Shown here: piece after piece, positions 1 through 13,548 of the stretch
How positions within the stretch are numbered: the first letter of the stretch is position 1
Layout of the letters: each line of letters starts with the position of its first letter
Source of the DNA: Bugulina stolonifera
Taxonomy: Eukaryota > Bryozoa > Gymnolaemata > Cheilostomatida > Bugulidae
Assembly (NCBI GenBank): GCA_935421135.1
Contig: OW285192.1
Location: 6,032,001 to 6,096,000, forward strand
DNA: 64,000 nucleotides
Reading direction: 5' to 3'
Translations under genes and position numbers: made by a program
Notes under the pieces: model-generated
What the model was told of the DNA's origin: nothing
The model's database searches: none
Seen by the model: the letters and a program-made list of their open reading frames with translations, nothing else

Positions 1-3000
1 ACTCTTGTTCCAGTTGTGTGGCTGTTAGTTCCCTGATCTGTAAAGAAAATATTTTAACATTTAAAATTCACCAATGTTAATTTTATATGTTATTCATTTA
101 CACATACATCGAATTGCCAAATTACTTAGCTACATTATTCAATGTATAGATAGTTACCTGTAGCTACGATAGTGAGTGAATATATAGCCTTTGCTTCATA
201 GTCCAAAGAGGCAGCAGTAGTAACTTCCCCAGTGCCAGCATCGATTACAAATGGTGTGTCTCTCTCCACCAAGTAGTACTACAGTAATAATTGTATATAT
301 ATTGTAATGGTACGCACAGTCGTCTCCTACACCTGACACTCATTATTGTGTGCATATACATGTATATATTGTACTTTACTATATGTTATTGTATATACTT
401 GTATAATTATTACTAAGTCTTTTAATGCCTTTTATACCCATGTACAGAGGCCCGACCTCTCAGAATCCATTGATATTCATTTTGTACATGAATTGGACCA
501 TTATAAGCAACTTTTGTAGAACCCGACCTATTTTGGGTCGGCCGTCGGGCTTCCGGCGGCCATGTTGTTGCGCAACTTCCGGACGACCTTATGTCGTCTT
601 TTCCCGACACTACGTCGGACGGAAGTCTTTATACTATATAAAGGGCATTGTTTCACTGTTCATTGTCTCAGTCTTCACTTGGCTTTCAATAAAGACACAT
701 CTATACTTGATACAGAGACTTTCACTTCCTTTTGTCAGGTCATTCGCTTAGCGAACCGCCTACTAGGTCGGATCACTCTCTTTCAACGTATAGTCTGAAA
801 GTCAGACTTGGGACCAGATGGGTCGTCTCTGGTAGTTATTGGGCTACTGAGACCGCTCGATCTTTCATGTAATGCGAAGTCCTAGCACCACTCATAGGCA
901 CTTCATTTCTGGGTCGATAGTCGTCCAAGGACGACCGCACCAAATCACAGAAACCATTACAATATGTTGTACCAGTTAAATGGTCTAGTTAAATTGTATA
1001 GTATATTTTTCATATTATACAACATATAAAATATCCCCTTTCTTAGCTATATCGGTAAGTGTAGTTATTACAGAGATGATAGTTAACCTATATTACTGTA
1101 GATACCAAAACATTCATATGTACCAAATTTTCGGTACTCACCTTGATAAGAGAATTATTCCCAGTATCTCTATCAGTAGCTAAGAGACGTACTACAGAAG
1201 TTCCAATTCTGGCATCCTCAGGTATAGTGTAGACCTCACTTACATCTCTATTAAACACAGGTGAGTGATCATTGATGTCTAAAATATTCACCTGAAAGTA
1301 TAACAAAATTACTACTGTAAGCCTGTTACAGCGTTTAATTGAAGATAACAATAAGTCGATGATGTCAAAACTCTGTTTAGTAACTACTAGTAACTACATG
1401 TAGTAGCATGTAGCATACATTTTATTTAAAAAATAGATAGAAACTGTTAGTAGTTACTCACTGGGACTGCCCACTGAGAGGTCTGAGGTGGGGTACCCAT
1501 ATCAGAGCATGTAATGACAACCATAGCCTGTGGAACCAGCTCTCTGTCTATATCCTTAGCTAATGTTAGTATATATTCTTTCTGTAGGTGGGGTGTCAGT
1601 TTGAAAGAATCGGAGTCTATCTCACAGTTGATATCTGAGTTCGGTGATGTACTATCAGCATCATGTACTGTCACATGTGCTAGAAATAAACCTGATGGAG
1701 AATGTTCTAGAATCTACAATTAAATGATGTGGTTATATGAACTCAGAGCTTACAGTAAATAATATTTTAGGGTTACAAGAGATCTTCGTAGACTACTTAC
1801 CTTTATAGCACGGTTACCAGTAATAGTGGTCAACTTTATTTGTGGGGCGTTGTCATTTTCATCCTCAACTTCAACATAGATTATAGCTGTAGAACAGAAG
1901 CTAGGAACACCATGATCACATGCTGTTACAGTCAAGATATGATTATCCGTAACTTCAGCGTCTAAAGGGCCTGTTAGAATTAGTTCACCTAAAATACCAA
2001 CGGTCTAAATTATTTTGTGCCTCATAAAGGGTAATTTATAATAAATTATTTATTCTATTGATTGGCTAAAGGGTATATTTAAAACCTCTGATTCTATTGA
2101 TATACTATTGGCTAAATGCTATACTATGCATTGATTTCCCATATAGAGCCCACACCATGCGAGCCTTTATTTATGCTTATTTAAAATCAAGTTAACTGTC
2201 TCCTAGGAGTTGTCATGCCTTGGAAGGAATAGCAACAAAGGTTTCACATTATTTGATCAATGCAGTTGTTCCTATTCTATATAAGTTAGTAAAGCTTTAC
2301 CTGTCCGGTGGTCTATAGTAAATTGAGAGTTATCTCCACTCTGTTCCAGACTATATGATATCAAGTTGTTGGGGGAAGTAGTGTCACTATCAGTAGCTTT
2401 AACTTGAGTTATAAAAGTGTTAGTAGCTGTAGACTCACTCAGTCTCACTCTAGTTATACTCCGATGGAACTGTGGAGTGTTATCATTCACATCTAGTATG
2501 TCTATCTTCACTAGTAGAGTTGATATGCTGAAAGTATGATGAGATCATGTCATTAGAATGGAGAAATAGTTGCATGTAGGGCCTATGTTGCTACAATAGC
2601 CTTCATTAGGCTAAATTAGGTTAACCTCACTAGAGCATCACTGTGTCTACATGAATTGTAGTAGCGGTTTTTACAAAATGACTTACTGTTGGAGGTGGGA
2701 GGAAGAGGAAGCCCGCACTTCAAACTGTATAGATGGGATAAGTTCACAGTCTATGAGCCCCAATACAGACACAAAGATCTTGTCTTCTGGTGTTCTCCAA
2801 AATTCTAGTTTCACACCTGAATATTTATCATTACATACTATTTATTGTCTCATAAAGGCCTGATATTTTAAGTATATAATTCTGCAGTATCTCTCGATAT
2901 TTTTTTTACTGTAAAGTTGACTTCCACAAGACAATTCTTTTTACAAATAATGGTATTTTAGAATAGTTAAAGAATGGTTGCAAACTTGGAGCTTGGTTAG

Positions 3001-5438
3001 CTGTTTGCAGACTCATTATTTAGCTACTTGCCTGGTATAACATCATGTACTATCTGATATGTTGTATCTGTATTCTCTTCTGTATCTAAATCTACAGCTG
3101 TTGGCAAGCTCAGAGTATGATTGGTTGGATCTCCTTCCGTAATGTTTACATGAAGAGTGGATTGTGGGAAGGTGGGTAGATTATCATCAATATCTTCTAT
3201 GGTCACCTGTTGGATAGATACACTGTATAGAATAACTTACTTACAATTTTATTTCCCGCTATTAATCCCAGGTAAGAAAGCAATGATCTAAAGAGATCGG
3301 CATTGTTTTTAATTTGGGGTGGAGAAGGCACTTCACCAATGGCAAAGTATTATATGGGGCACAGGAGCAATTGTGGCTGGATGCTCTTCCTAACACCACC
3401 AATGACCCTTATGGGAATTGAACCTGGGACTCCCACATGGAAGTCCAGAGCCCTTACCACTAGGCCATGGCTGCTCTCACACTGTATGTAATAACATACT
3501 ATATTATATCATAACGTATTTGAAGGTCTGAGAACTCTCCTATGCATGCAGGATAAATTTTACAGATTCATTCCTAGTGGTACATGAACTGTGAGTAGTG
3601 TAAAGGAACAAACAAATTGTTTAAATAAAATCACTGTTTGAAATTTTGTACACAATTGTCCTTCCTGGCTTATGCCCTGTGAATTCATTAACATACAAGA
3701 AAGTTTGGACATACATGTACTTACAGGTGTGGATATTCAAGTAGTTGAGTGTACAAATTTGAAATATGTAGAGTAGGTATAAGAACAAGTACTAGATATT
3801 TATGTATAGTATTAATCTAGTTATCTGTATAATAGATTCTGTATGTCAAGGAGACTCTACTATAAGTAATTATTACTAAAGTCAATCAGTGAATAGTAGT
3901 AGGACTGAGCGATTCACTTAGAGTACAATACTTGCTCTCAGTACAATAGAAATAATAAACACTTCATCTGTTTAATTACATGTACTAAATATACCAATTT
4001 ACACTCAACTATACACTGTATATCATTGATGAGCTACTATATTTTATTGTAAAGTCAACTGACTAAATTGTCTCCAACAAAGTGACTCAAACAACAGATC
4101 TGCAATGTAGGCTACATGCAATTTAACAATGGGAGGATAACTGCATGTATGCTACTAGTGACTGATCATACTTTTTCAAAATTGTTCTTTCTTTAAATGG
4201 AATTTGTGAATCTAAATTGTCCGCGATAGTATCAAATAATTATCTTGCTTCCAATCTTGCTAGAATAATCAAATTGACACTTTTTATGTCAATAGAGTAC
4301 AGAAAGTAAAAGTTCCTAGAGTTTGTGGTCGATCTGGACCAGGCAACATTTTGAGTATTTATCTCCCTTGCATTCTATTTTCTATATAGAGCTGATAATC
4401 CCAATAACAAACCTAACATGAAATATGTACAACACAGAGCTGCCGCTGCCAACATTTTGTAGTTATGTCAGTCACACCAATGAACCAACAAGAAAGTTGA
4501 CAGTAATGAAAGTGTAATGTGATAACACGGCTTGGGTTGGACAGCAAGAACTGCAACATAATTTGGTCCTCCAGGCAAACTAAGATGTTTTATTAGTAAA
4601 GTCAAAGCTAGTGGAACTAACAAAATATTACTCTGCTTGGAGGTAGCAAGTATTTCATAAACTACAATAGTCAAAACATTGACTTTGAGCAAAGAGAAAT
4701 CTTGCAATATTATCATTATACAGTAATAGGTAGTAGAGAGCAATACTGTCATAGGAAGTAGAAGCTTTACTTACACGAATCTTGATTAGTACGAACTTCT
4801 CGAAATAGGTGGCCATCACATCGACAGAGATAACACAATCCACTGCACGAGGCTGGCATATACTCTCTCTATTTAGTTTTCCTCTAGTTATCAGGGTACC
4901 ATCCACAGGATCGACCAATAGATAGGGTGATGGTCCCAGGAACCTGAAGCTAAGAAGGATAGTAGGCTATATCTATTAGTTGATTACACGAGTTGCAAAA
5001 CATTTTATTAGAACTAGTAGGCTACATCTACACTAGTTAAACCATCTACGTGTACACGGTGTATGTATTGATGTACATGAAGAGCTCGTTTCTATTTTTT
5101 CATCAAATTCTGCATGACCTTCACCTATGACTAGACCTAGAGAGTAGAACTATCACCTGTCTCATATTGTCACTGCTATATTCTGCACATGACAGGGAAT
5201 AATACCAACATAGACATGGACTAAATCTAGACTAATAGGCCTGCGGCTAGTGGTGATATAATATACAATGGATTTACCTCATACTATAGAGTTCCTGTGG
5301 TAAGAGGTCAGCGAAATACTCCATATCTTTTATCTGTAAAACCGGCTGGGATGGCTCTTCTTCTTTTACAGACACATTGACCTCTAGTGCGAATATTGTA
5401 TGTAAACACAAGGTCAATAGAAATATCGGTTTCAACAT
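1..5438 (-). CDS. Protocadherin-like cadherin, 5' part (ten exons, runs off the left edge)
   Basis: Calcium-dependent cell-adhesion receptor. Exons, 5' to 3' on the minus strand: 5438-5278, 4949-4775, 3206-3032, 2816-2687, 2527-2301, 1988-1801, 1713-1462, 1291-1142, 278-158, 37-1. All phases agree and give 538 residues before the window ends. Residues 1-17 are a signal peptide (MLKPIFLLTLCLHTIFA). Cadherin repeats follow, with linker motifs DIDDN (about 118-122), DVNDN (226-230), DENDNAP (332-338) and DINDHSP (441-447), so four complete repeats and part of a fifth. The first repeat has the LNRESIC...CVISVDV pattern typical of protocadherin EC1. The intron after exon 3 has a GC donor (CCAG|gcaagt). 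The transmembrane and cytoplasmic parts lie outside the window, so the subfamily is inferred. An LTR-like block and a SINE lie in its introns. Confidence 0.9.
504..952. repeat. LTR-like solo repeat in a cadherin intron
   Basis: This block is clearly more GC-rich than its surroundings. Within 80 bp it holds a TATA-like motif (tatataaag, near 638) followed by a polyadenylation signal (aataaa, near 690), the layout of a retrotransposon LTR on the plus strand. A 7-bp direct repeat, ACCATTA, occurs at 497-503 and 953-959 and could be the target duplication. The ends do not show a clear TG...CA, so the boundaries and the class are uncertain. No retrotransposon coding sequence is present. Confidence 0.35.
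3308..3476 (-). repeat. tRNA-derived SINE, copy 1
   Basis: Read on the minus strand, the head has a polymerase III A box (TGGCCTAGTGG) and B box (GGTTCAATTCC, at 3413-3423). A body containing GTGTTAGGAAGAGCATCCAG follows. The same body occurs in the copy near 45.5 kb. It lies in a cadherin intron. It is not a functional tRNA because the stems beyond the T arm are not kept. Confidence 0.7.
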
Positions 5439-6020
5439 CTTTGATCTCTGTCAGTAGTATCTAATAATAGTATTTCCGAATCTGAAAGAGGAAATAACTC
5501 ATTGGCGAAGAAATAACCAGTAACAAACTTAATCAGTCCGACCTAATTTCCATGTACCATATGGAATTCTGCTGCCAAATATAATATTGTACATGCATAT
5601 ATATTGTAATTACTCCTTAAACTAATATCAGATTAAAATAAATATATGTGTGAACTACATTGTGTAAACTTATAATACGAATATCAACTAATGGGCTCGA
5701 TGTATAATTTTCCACCCATTCCATCACAAAGTACATATAAATTTCCCAAGCATTTATATTTACAATTTACATGTATGTGGAAAAATATTTAGAGAGAAGC
5801 AAATTGTTTCAAGTCCTAGTTACTATTTCTATTTTGAAAATTTTTGTAATAAAATACAAGCACCCTAAGCACATTTAGTTTTACACCTACATCTACCATG
5901 ACCTCAGATATGTGTAGCTTACACTTCACTACATACAGTTGACAGAGTAGAAAACACAACTTACCTTGACAGTGTCTCTCTATCTAACTGAATAACATGA
6001 CATCTTCACTCTGTACTTAT
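5439..6020 (-). other. Likely 5' UTR with intron, upstream of the cadherin
   Basis: On the minus strand a good acceptor (cctctttcag) lies at about 5482, just upstream of the cadherin ATG. A strong donor (CAAG|gtaagt) lies at 5965/5964. This fits a noncoding first exon ending at 5965 and a 5' UTR intron of about 480 bp. The putative exon contains a short upstream reading frame. No TATA box was identified, and the transcription start is not resolved. Confidence 0.4.
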
Positions 6021-8940
6021 ATGTAGTAGATGATACCCCATTAGAGGATTAGTGTCGTAGTAATTGTCCCCTCTCCCCATTGTATTCTGTATCATATACA
6101 CTGAATGACTTACACTGGATACATCCTCCTATGTTAATCCTTTAACAATTTTAGTCAACTGACAACATAATATCTAGTATCTTCATCACAAGCTACCTGC
6201 TGACACCTGTGGCAGCTTAACTTATGACACTGATACTGCTGATGGTGACATGCTGGCTATTTTCTACTTGATTGACAGGCGGAGCTATAATTGAATGACA
6301 TGTACACCACCTAGGCCTATATCTATTTTAATCTGTGAAAAAATTGACAAAATTGCTTAAAAGCAATGTTTTTGCTCTATTGTGAATAAACTCTGTATTA
6401 CAATGTAAATAAAAATTAGAAAGAAGAAAATCTTTTACAAGTCTGTTACACAGCTGGTACAACATATTATGCAGCATGTATTATAATAACTAACAACTTT
6501 TATACCTAAAATGTTGAACGTGGTTTAGAATGTTGCGTTCTGTGAAATAGTATGACTGGTTTACAGTATCACGTGAGGTATCTAGTGTGCATTTTATAGC
6601 ACAATATACAATATCCATGTAAAGGTTTTATAGCACAGTTGTAGCATACATACTAACCTAGAGTTCATTTTATAGCAAACTGCTGCTGTTGTAGTCCTGT
6701 TTCATAGCATGGTACTTAACTATTTTTATAGTTGATCTAGTAGGTTATAGGAAACCATAAATACGGTACTGGGCAGAACATGCTTGCTGACCCATTTTGT
6801 AAACAATACTAACTGTGTTACCAGTATATGGAGCATACTGTATATGTATAATTATAACAAATATAAATACACAGTTACATTGTGAACACTTGTACTACCA
6901 TTTCATCTACCAGTAGTTGATATTCAAGAAAAGACAATTTATTATCATTATAAAATACAGTCATGTACATGTATATAACATCTACAGTCTTATTCAGACA
7001 AGTACAAGTATATAACTCAGTATTGGATGAAAATCATACCATAATATCCTTATTAATAATATAATATAACATACAATCTCATAAGAAATGTGTTTATATT
7101 ATATTATAAGCAAATGAGAGCTAGGGTAGTGACTGCACTTAAACCAGTAAGATGGTACTTTGTTGTCTACCTTTAAACAGTGCTCTGTTGTTTATTGAAA
7201 AGATTACAAACACAGGTTATATCTTAATAGAGGTGTACTTGCATGCCTACACTCTATGGGCCTATCCATTAGCTACAATGATGCAACTAAATTGTATGGA
7301 CCAGTTTTTAGGAAAATTAACAAAATAAACAAAACATTCATACATGTCTACAATGATTGTATATTTCTGGATTCTCTACCTATCCATTACAGAGTACTGT
7401 ATTATTTAGTCAGGGTATATTTTAGTTGTTAATGTACATGTACATGTAAGTACTTTACCATCCATTTGTTACTAGTAAATATTGACATGCTGTTATTAAA
7501 CATTTCAGATTCCAGACACACTTAACTGAGAGTACAACGAATATAAGAGAATGTGTGTCTTTGTAAGATATACACAAGAGAGATCTACTGTGATGGAAAC
7601 CCCTGGTGGGTGAGGTTGTGAGGTCCAGGTGTGTGTGTAGGGTGTATTATATGTATGTAGGTAATATGTATATGGGTTGTTGTAGGCCTGATGTGACACA
7701 CCACTCTCACTCCATCAACTATTTGTCAAGGGAGGTAACGGCGTGGGTTCTCTAGGAGGTCCGAGCGATCGAATAAGTCAGGATATATATATGTATGCAA
7801 ACAATACTGTGTGTATATGATAAGAAGGGGCAACTAAAGGACGACCAGCAACCTGTATGACTAAATACGTGATTCTAAATAATACAATAGCGGCTCACCG
7901 GCCCGACAGACAAATTACTAAAGAGTATACAGCTGTGATATGATTATATGCTCTATTCACGTAAATCTCACTGTACTATTCACCATGTACTATTAACCAA
8001 CATCTATCTCAAGATTATTTCAATTATACGCAATTCACCAATCACAAATCACTGTACGTAAATTATCCACTGAATTATCCACAATATATTATACACTACA
8101 ATGTCACTTAATGCGTATCAATATCCACAGTTACCACAATTACTTCAACAAGTATTACACAATTCGCTTCCAAGAATTCCAAGTTCAATTACTAATTATC
8201 CACTTGTATATCTAATCCACAATATACTAATTATCACCTCAATTTATCTATATCAATATATCGCTAGCTCAAGCATCAATATACTACTTCACGTTTCATG
8301 TTTATCTATACCTTATATACGTATACTCAATATAAATCCACTTTGATTTCCTTTCATATCCCTTGTTCTATTTAATTACTCAAATCACAATCTATTTAAC
8401 GAGAACAGGGATTATACACAAAAATACACACATTAAAATACAAAGTTAACTAGGTAAAATATTCATGACTTACTAGAGTAAAATACAAAATCAGTAAGCA
8501 AGTTAAGTAAGTAAACAAGCGACTCAGTAAGCGTCTAATAATATGATGTCCTTTCTTTTTATACTTTTTGTGATACTATTTTACAATATCAAACTTATTT
8601 CTAATTGGCTAAAATATGCAAATACAATAAAACATCAGTTATATCAATCTGTCATAGGGAGCTTGGTTATCTATTTAATTTCTATTGGCTAGCTAAGGAA
8701 AACACTGCAGTTTACTGGATAATAGTTACTGTTAGTTCTGGTACATCTTTATGGCTATATTATATGGTGGGGGCGTGACTTGTGGTCTATTGGTCTGTGG
8801 TTATAGTCTGTACTGTTGTACTGATAGTTGAAGAGCTTTGCTTCTTGATAGTAATGTGTTGGGTGTTTCGTTCATGTAGAAGTTGCTTTCACTTTGGTTT
8901 GGAGTTGTCTATTCTTGAGTTTTATAGTTGTTTCTTCTAG

Positions 8941-9024
8941 AGTGTTACTTTGGAATTATTCTCTCCTGTAAGATCTTTTGTCTGTTCTGAAGTGTTACTT
9001 TGGAGTTATTCTCTCCTGTAAGAT
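8941..9024. repeat. Direct repeat pair, 34 bp units
   Basis: Two near-identical 34-bp segments (8941-8974 and 8991-9024) differ at one base, begin AGTGTTACTTTGGA and are 50 bp apart start to start. They may be the remnant of a local duplication. No function is visible. Confidence 0.6.
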
Positions 9025-10326
9025 AATGTTTATGAAGTTATGTTTGTCATTCTTTACACTACCATGCACCTGGACCATGGAGGGCCATACCCCCCCCCCA
9101 CCCACTATACGGTATCTCTTTCTCCCCAGGATACATGAACTACTTTCTTGTCTGATACACCATGTACATTATTAGGCTATAGCAGCTGACTTGATAAAAT
9201 AGCCTCCCCATTTTATAGTAAATGGTAATGCAGTATTATATATATTTTATATCACCCTATATGTATTAAATTACAGCAGTATGAAACTATATCATATACC
9301 AAAGAGTAAATATGAGATAGGTCTATTGTATGTCGTATTATACAGTAGTCTTATTTCTGACTTGCCCACTTTAGCTGTTTTTCATGTAATGAGTAGACCA
9401 CAAGCTACAGTGTAGTTTATACTCATGTAGTACACACATTGCTAATACATTTAGTGTTTTCAAGACCTTTTGGACCGACATAGGAAATGAGAATTTTGCT
9501 TTTGGCCCAGACAACCTTGTGATAGAAGTTGGTCAGAAAGCTTTTTAACAAGCTGGCCTGTGCCTGAAATTTAAGTCGACAAGACACTAATTGTCCAGGT
9601 CATGTGACTACTTGGCAATAGTGTAGCTAGAATTATTAGCCCAAACTCTATCCATGCACAGATTTTAGTAATAATTATGATTTGCAGGACTGAGAACAGT
9701 GTGGATTAAGTTATGGCTACTATGCAACCATCTACTAGTAATGCGCTGGTGATGGAAGAGAAAGACCTGATGAGCAGTGACACCTGGTTTCCCATTGAGA
9801 GAGGATAACTTCCATTGTTATGTTAGTATTATTCCCAGTGTCTTGTTGCCTTTATGGTTCTAGTAGTTGCTCACTATATTATTGTTGTTAAGGGATTCCA
9901 TGAGCATGTTCGTACTACCATATACTACATGACTGTACTATAACAAATAGCAGTGCAGTTAGTTTTTTATGAGTAAAATAGCTTAGGATATGCACATTAA
10001 AATAGTGGTTTGATAGCAACAAAATCTACCACAAGTCCAACACAATCTTATTTCCAAGACGATTCTAACACAAAGATGTAGATAATTATGATAGAGTAGG
10101 CATGGCAGATAAACTGTTGGTATTGTGTACACTGTACAGTACAATTATACAGAGGGTAGAAAGACAGTTTGTCTCCGTTTGCAATATTGCTCCCTCTTTT
10201 ACAATTTTGAGATCAGAGTACCAAATTCCATGGTGATTGGATAAATGGATCATGATGTCATGATGATGCTGTCAAGATTTAGTTAGGATTGCAAGATAAA
10301 TCCTGTTCAGATTGTTATTCCATGCC

Positions 10327-10334
10327 TATAAAAG
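10327..10334 (+). promoter_or_regulatory. Possible plus-strand TATA box
   Basis: TATAAAAG, with pyrimidine- and A-rich sequence about 30-50 bp downstream (AGTCAGATTCTCAGCACC) that could hold an initiator. No plus-strand gene was recognised downstream; the nearest gene is on the other strand and ends at 10488. It could belong to a repeat or to a noncoding transcript. Confidence 0.2.
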
Positions 10335-10487
10335 GAAGCAACAAGTTGGTGGACTTCCCAGAGTCAGATTCTCAGCACCATAGTTACAGACTCATTATTT
10401 GATTGTATGTAGCATTGTGAGTTTTATTATTGTAGTACATTACACAACAGTTGATATAATACAATAATTTTATATAATGCATTTTAT

Positions 10488-13400
10488 CTAAGTGTGTAGG
10501 TCAGACATGTTAGCAAACCGGACTGAACCATGTGTGGAGCGGATATTGAACCACTTCCAAAACTCTCCGATACCCTCACATGTCCTTGACCTCTTACATC
10601 TAAGTACAAACCCAGCACTCATTATTAACCCAATAATGATACAGAAAGTGCTCATCAGCAGTATCATCCTTCTTAAGCTCTGTTTAGTGTGCTCACTGGG
10701 TATATATTTCTCTGTCTGGAATACTACACCTGTTGTACAAGAAAAGACAACAAGTTTAACCAGTTCATAAGAGCTAATATTGTAGTTTTGTATTATTCAA
10801 AGCAAGTCGACCTATGCAAGATTTCACACATATTACATTATTCAGTGCCAAAGAATGTCTTGCATCTTGCATAATATGCTACATGTTAAATTCTGCAGAG
10901 ATATGATACTAATGCAAAACTAACAACATGGACCTGAGGCTATCTAATATACAATGTACATGTAACTTACACGCAAGGGCTAGCGGTATCCATCCAATTA
11001 GAGGACATAGACATGCAAAGAAGGAACATAGCAGAGTGTGCATCTTTGATACAGTATAGTCAGTCGTACTCATAGCACTGATAGTGATCCCTTGACCAAG
11101 TTCACTATCTAGATGGCGTCCGTCTCTGACAGCATTCTAACAGATTATAGACAGAATTGCTGCATGACAGTTGTGCACCAGTAGTAAGACGAGATAACTA
11201 CTTTTATATTACCATCACCACTGCCCATATAATAAACATACAGTTGTATAACATGTAAGTCAAAAGAAAGCTCTAAGAGTAATTTCGAAAGCTCCACCAA
11301 ATTCATCTATTACTCAGAAATTTTATGAAACTCAAATTACAAACATTTTTATGCTTTTTAAATACAGCTAGTAATCTCCACAGACAAAATGCTTAGAAAT
11401 GACAGCAACCTAAAATATTCTTTGAAAATTAAACACAAATTTAATACTAGAAATAAAAATAAGGCTCTCAATTTGCCACTGTTTCTTCCCCTTTACTGCT
11501 TGTTGCTTGTTCTACATATCTGAGTGTGAGGCTTACTCTAATGGACTTAACAGTGTTAGGTAACATCTAAGATTAATATTATTTTGTCTGTCTTGGAGGT
11601 CTATTGTACTGTATAACAAGCCTCACATTGTTAGTAAGCTATTCCAACCATAACATATGCTGGAAAGAACACATTGCGTAAATATGCTTCAAAGAGGTCT
11701 CTGTGACGTATTATATTATGCCTGCACTATTTACGTGCACTTACATGAATCGGGCAAGGTCTGCTAACATTCAGACGTACTCCATTTGCAGCGTGCTGAT
11801 TGGTTGGAATTTGATGGAAACTAAGAGTCTCGTAGGCAGGTGGTGGCGTTCCTAATAGCTCTAGCTTCAGATCTACAAGCACGAACATTGTACGGTTATA
11901 ATTTATCACGACTTGTGTATACCCAATTATGATTGAGGTGTACGTTTGCCACAAGTTTGAAAGTTTCTGTCAAATTCACATTTTTGCATGTCAGGCATGC
12001 AGAAGAATAACATGTTGTGTTTCTATTCAAATAACGAAATTTCCAGAAGTTTCTGAGCAGGAACATGAAACAGAATACATGATTGGTTTAATTTTTGTTT
12101 TCTACTGAGACATATTCCATGCCCAAGTCAAATCCCAATCCACTTGTATCAATTGAGAAAATTCTCCCGTTTCTGTGCTGACTCAAGATCAAGGTTTATG
12201 TATGAATCAAACTCTCACCAGTGAGTACATTGACATGAAACATGTATATCTACATGACTGCATGTCCTACATGCACACAATGCACACTCTTATTATCGTA
12301 TTGTATTACATGTATATATACAGCTCATCCGACTCTCAACTATACAAGTAGGCCTTAAATACACAACATGCCAGTGTATAGAATGTATAAAAAGCGGTGA
12401 AGACTTAGAACACGTTGTAGAATAGGTGTGTAGGCCTTTCATACATTATTGATTATTAGTGTAAAACCAAGCAGAATATGTGGAAAAGTGGGTTACCTAT
12501 TGTAGATAAGAGTTGACAAACATGACATGATGTAACAGGTTGTTGAATCATGGAATGAAAGCAGACAGATGGTTCATATATGCTAGGCCTACGTTGATGA
12601 GTACTAGGGATCACTGAAGAACTAGCATGGCGGTAAACTCTGTACTAACCTGGGGGGATTGAAGGTAAAGGCTTGTAATATGGTGGATGATTCCTTAAAT
12701 AATCCCCCATGCCACGCGTCTCTAATATGACATTTGAAGGTCGTGTTTCCAATGGTATAGCATCAGTACTGCAGCTGGACACATTCTCTGAAAGTGTACA
12801 CACATTTTTTACTGCTACTATTTGCTATTTATTATAATATACCATTTAATCAACTCGATATATTGAAAAGATTCCATGCAACTATGGTTTCAGGGTAGGC
12901 TTTGACGGTGAAGGGACATCTCAAAAAAGACAGTTCAAAACAGGACGTTTCACAACCGGACAGTTCCAAACTGTGTAGATTACATTTAAAAGAACACAAC
13001 TCACAGATAATTAATTTTAATTGACTAAATAAAAAAAATTATAATAAAAGTAAAAATTAGTTGAAATCTGATAGTTGGGGTTCAAACTGTCTGGTGTTGA
13101 ACTTTCCGTTCTCGAAACGTCCTGCTTCGAACTGTCTTTTTTGAACAGTCGCAAATTCGGCTTTGGCAATTCGTCAGAAATTGTGCTAGCATGCTGCATT
13201 TGCTCTAAGCCAGATTCGAGACACCCCCAACATGCAGCGTCAGATCAGGACAGCTACCCTGCAAAGAACAGCTAGAGCAGAACGTCATGTGAGACTCTAC
13301 ATGTGAGAGCTGTGACAAAGTAATATCAAACCTGTATTTCCAGAGACCTCGCCCTCCACCCAGGCAGTGCTTTGTATACTAACATTTCTGCTGGCAGCAC

Positions 13401-13548
13401 TAGTTTCATCATTGCCCACAGCTGATTGCAGAATTGTAGAATTTGCTTGTCTACCAGGCGCCAGATCATTTGTGTGGTTGGGAGGAATAACAGACTCTTC
13501 CTCCCAATCTTCTACGCGTAGCTGAGCCTCAGTCTTACAGTCACCCAT
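10488..13548 (-). CDS. PPxY-motif protein with two C-terminal membrane helices (CD225/dispanin-like layout)
   Basis: Five exons on the minus strand: 13548-13332, 12787-12650, 11872-11745, 11136-10971, 10729-10488. They are phase-consistent and encode 296 residues with a TAG stop. The ATG follows an in-frame stop, so the start is well supported. Residues 1-160 are polar and probably disordered. They carry two WW-domain ligands, HPPYY (end of exon 2) and PPPAY (exon 3). Exon 4 encodes a Cys-rich hydrophobic segment (CSFFACLCPLIGWIPLALA). Exon 5 encodes a second helix (MILLMSTFCIIIGLIMSAGF) and a basic tail. PPxY N-terminus plus a two-helix C-terminus is the layout of dispanin/IFITM and PRRT proteins, and a role recruiting WW-domain (NEDD4-type) ubiquitin ligases would follow from that. 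The family assignment is inference; the gene model is firm. Confidence 0.75.
12907..13158. mobile_element. MULE-type MITE in intron 1 of the PPxY gene
   Basis: A 252-bp element whose inverted ends consist of 15-bp units of the GACAGTTCGAAACCG type. It begins GGTGAAGGGACAT and ends GTCGCAAATTC, matching the ends of the 12.9-kb element at 46394-59299. It is flanked by 9-bp direct repeats with one mismatch (GGCTTTGAC at 12898-12906, GGCTTTGGC at 13159-13167), as expected for Mutator-like transposition. It has no coding capacity. Confidence 0.85.

Larger units (their letters stand above)
6021..10487. other. Intergenic region between cadherin and the PPxY membrane gene
   Basis: About 4.5 kb of AT-rich DNA. 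I found no splice-consistent coding frame on either strand. The short open frames at 7505-7699, 8101-8346 and 8978-9175 are low-complexity or lack splice context and look like chance. It includes a short direct repeat at 8941-9024 and a possible plus-strand TATA box at 10327, listed separately. Confidence 0.5.

Noticed and set aside
2651..2863. Plus-strand open frame over cadherin exon 4
   Set aside because: The minus strand here holds a phase-consistent cadherin exon; this is its shadow.
8101..8346. 81-codon plus-strand open frame
   Set aside because: Low-complexity composition, no splice context and no recognisable motif in an AT-rich region; likely chance.
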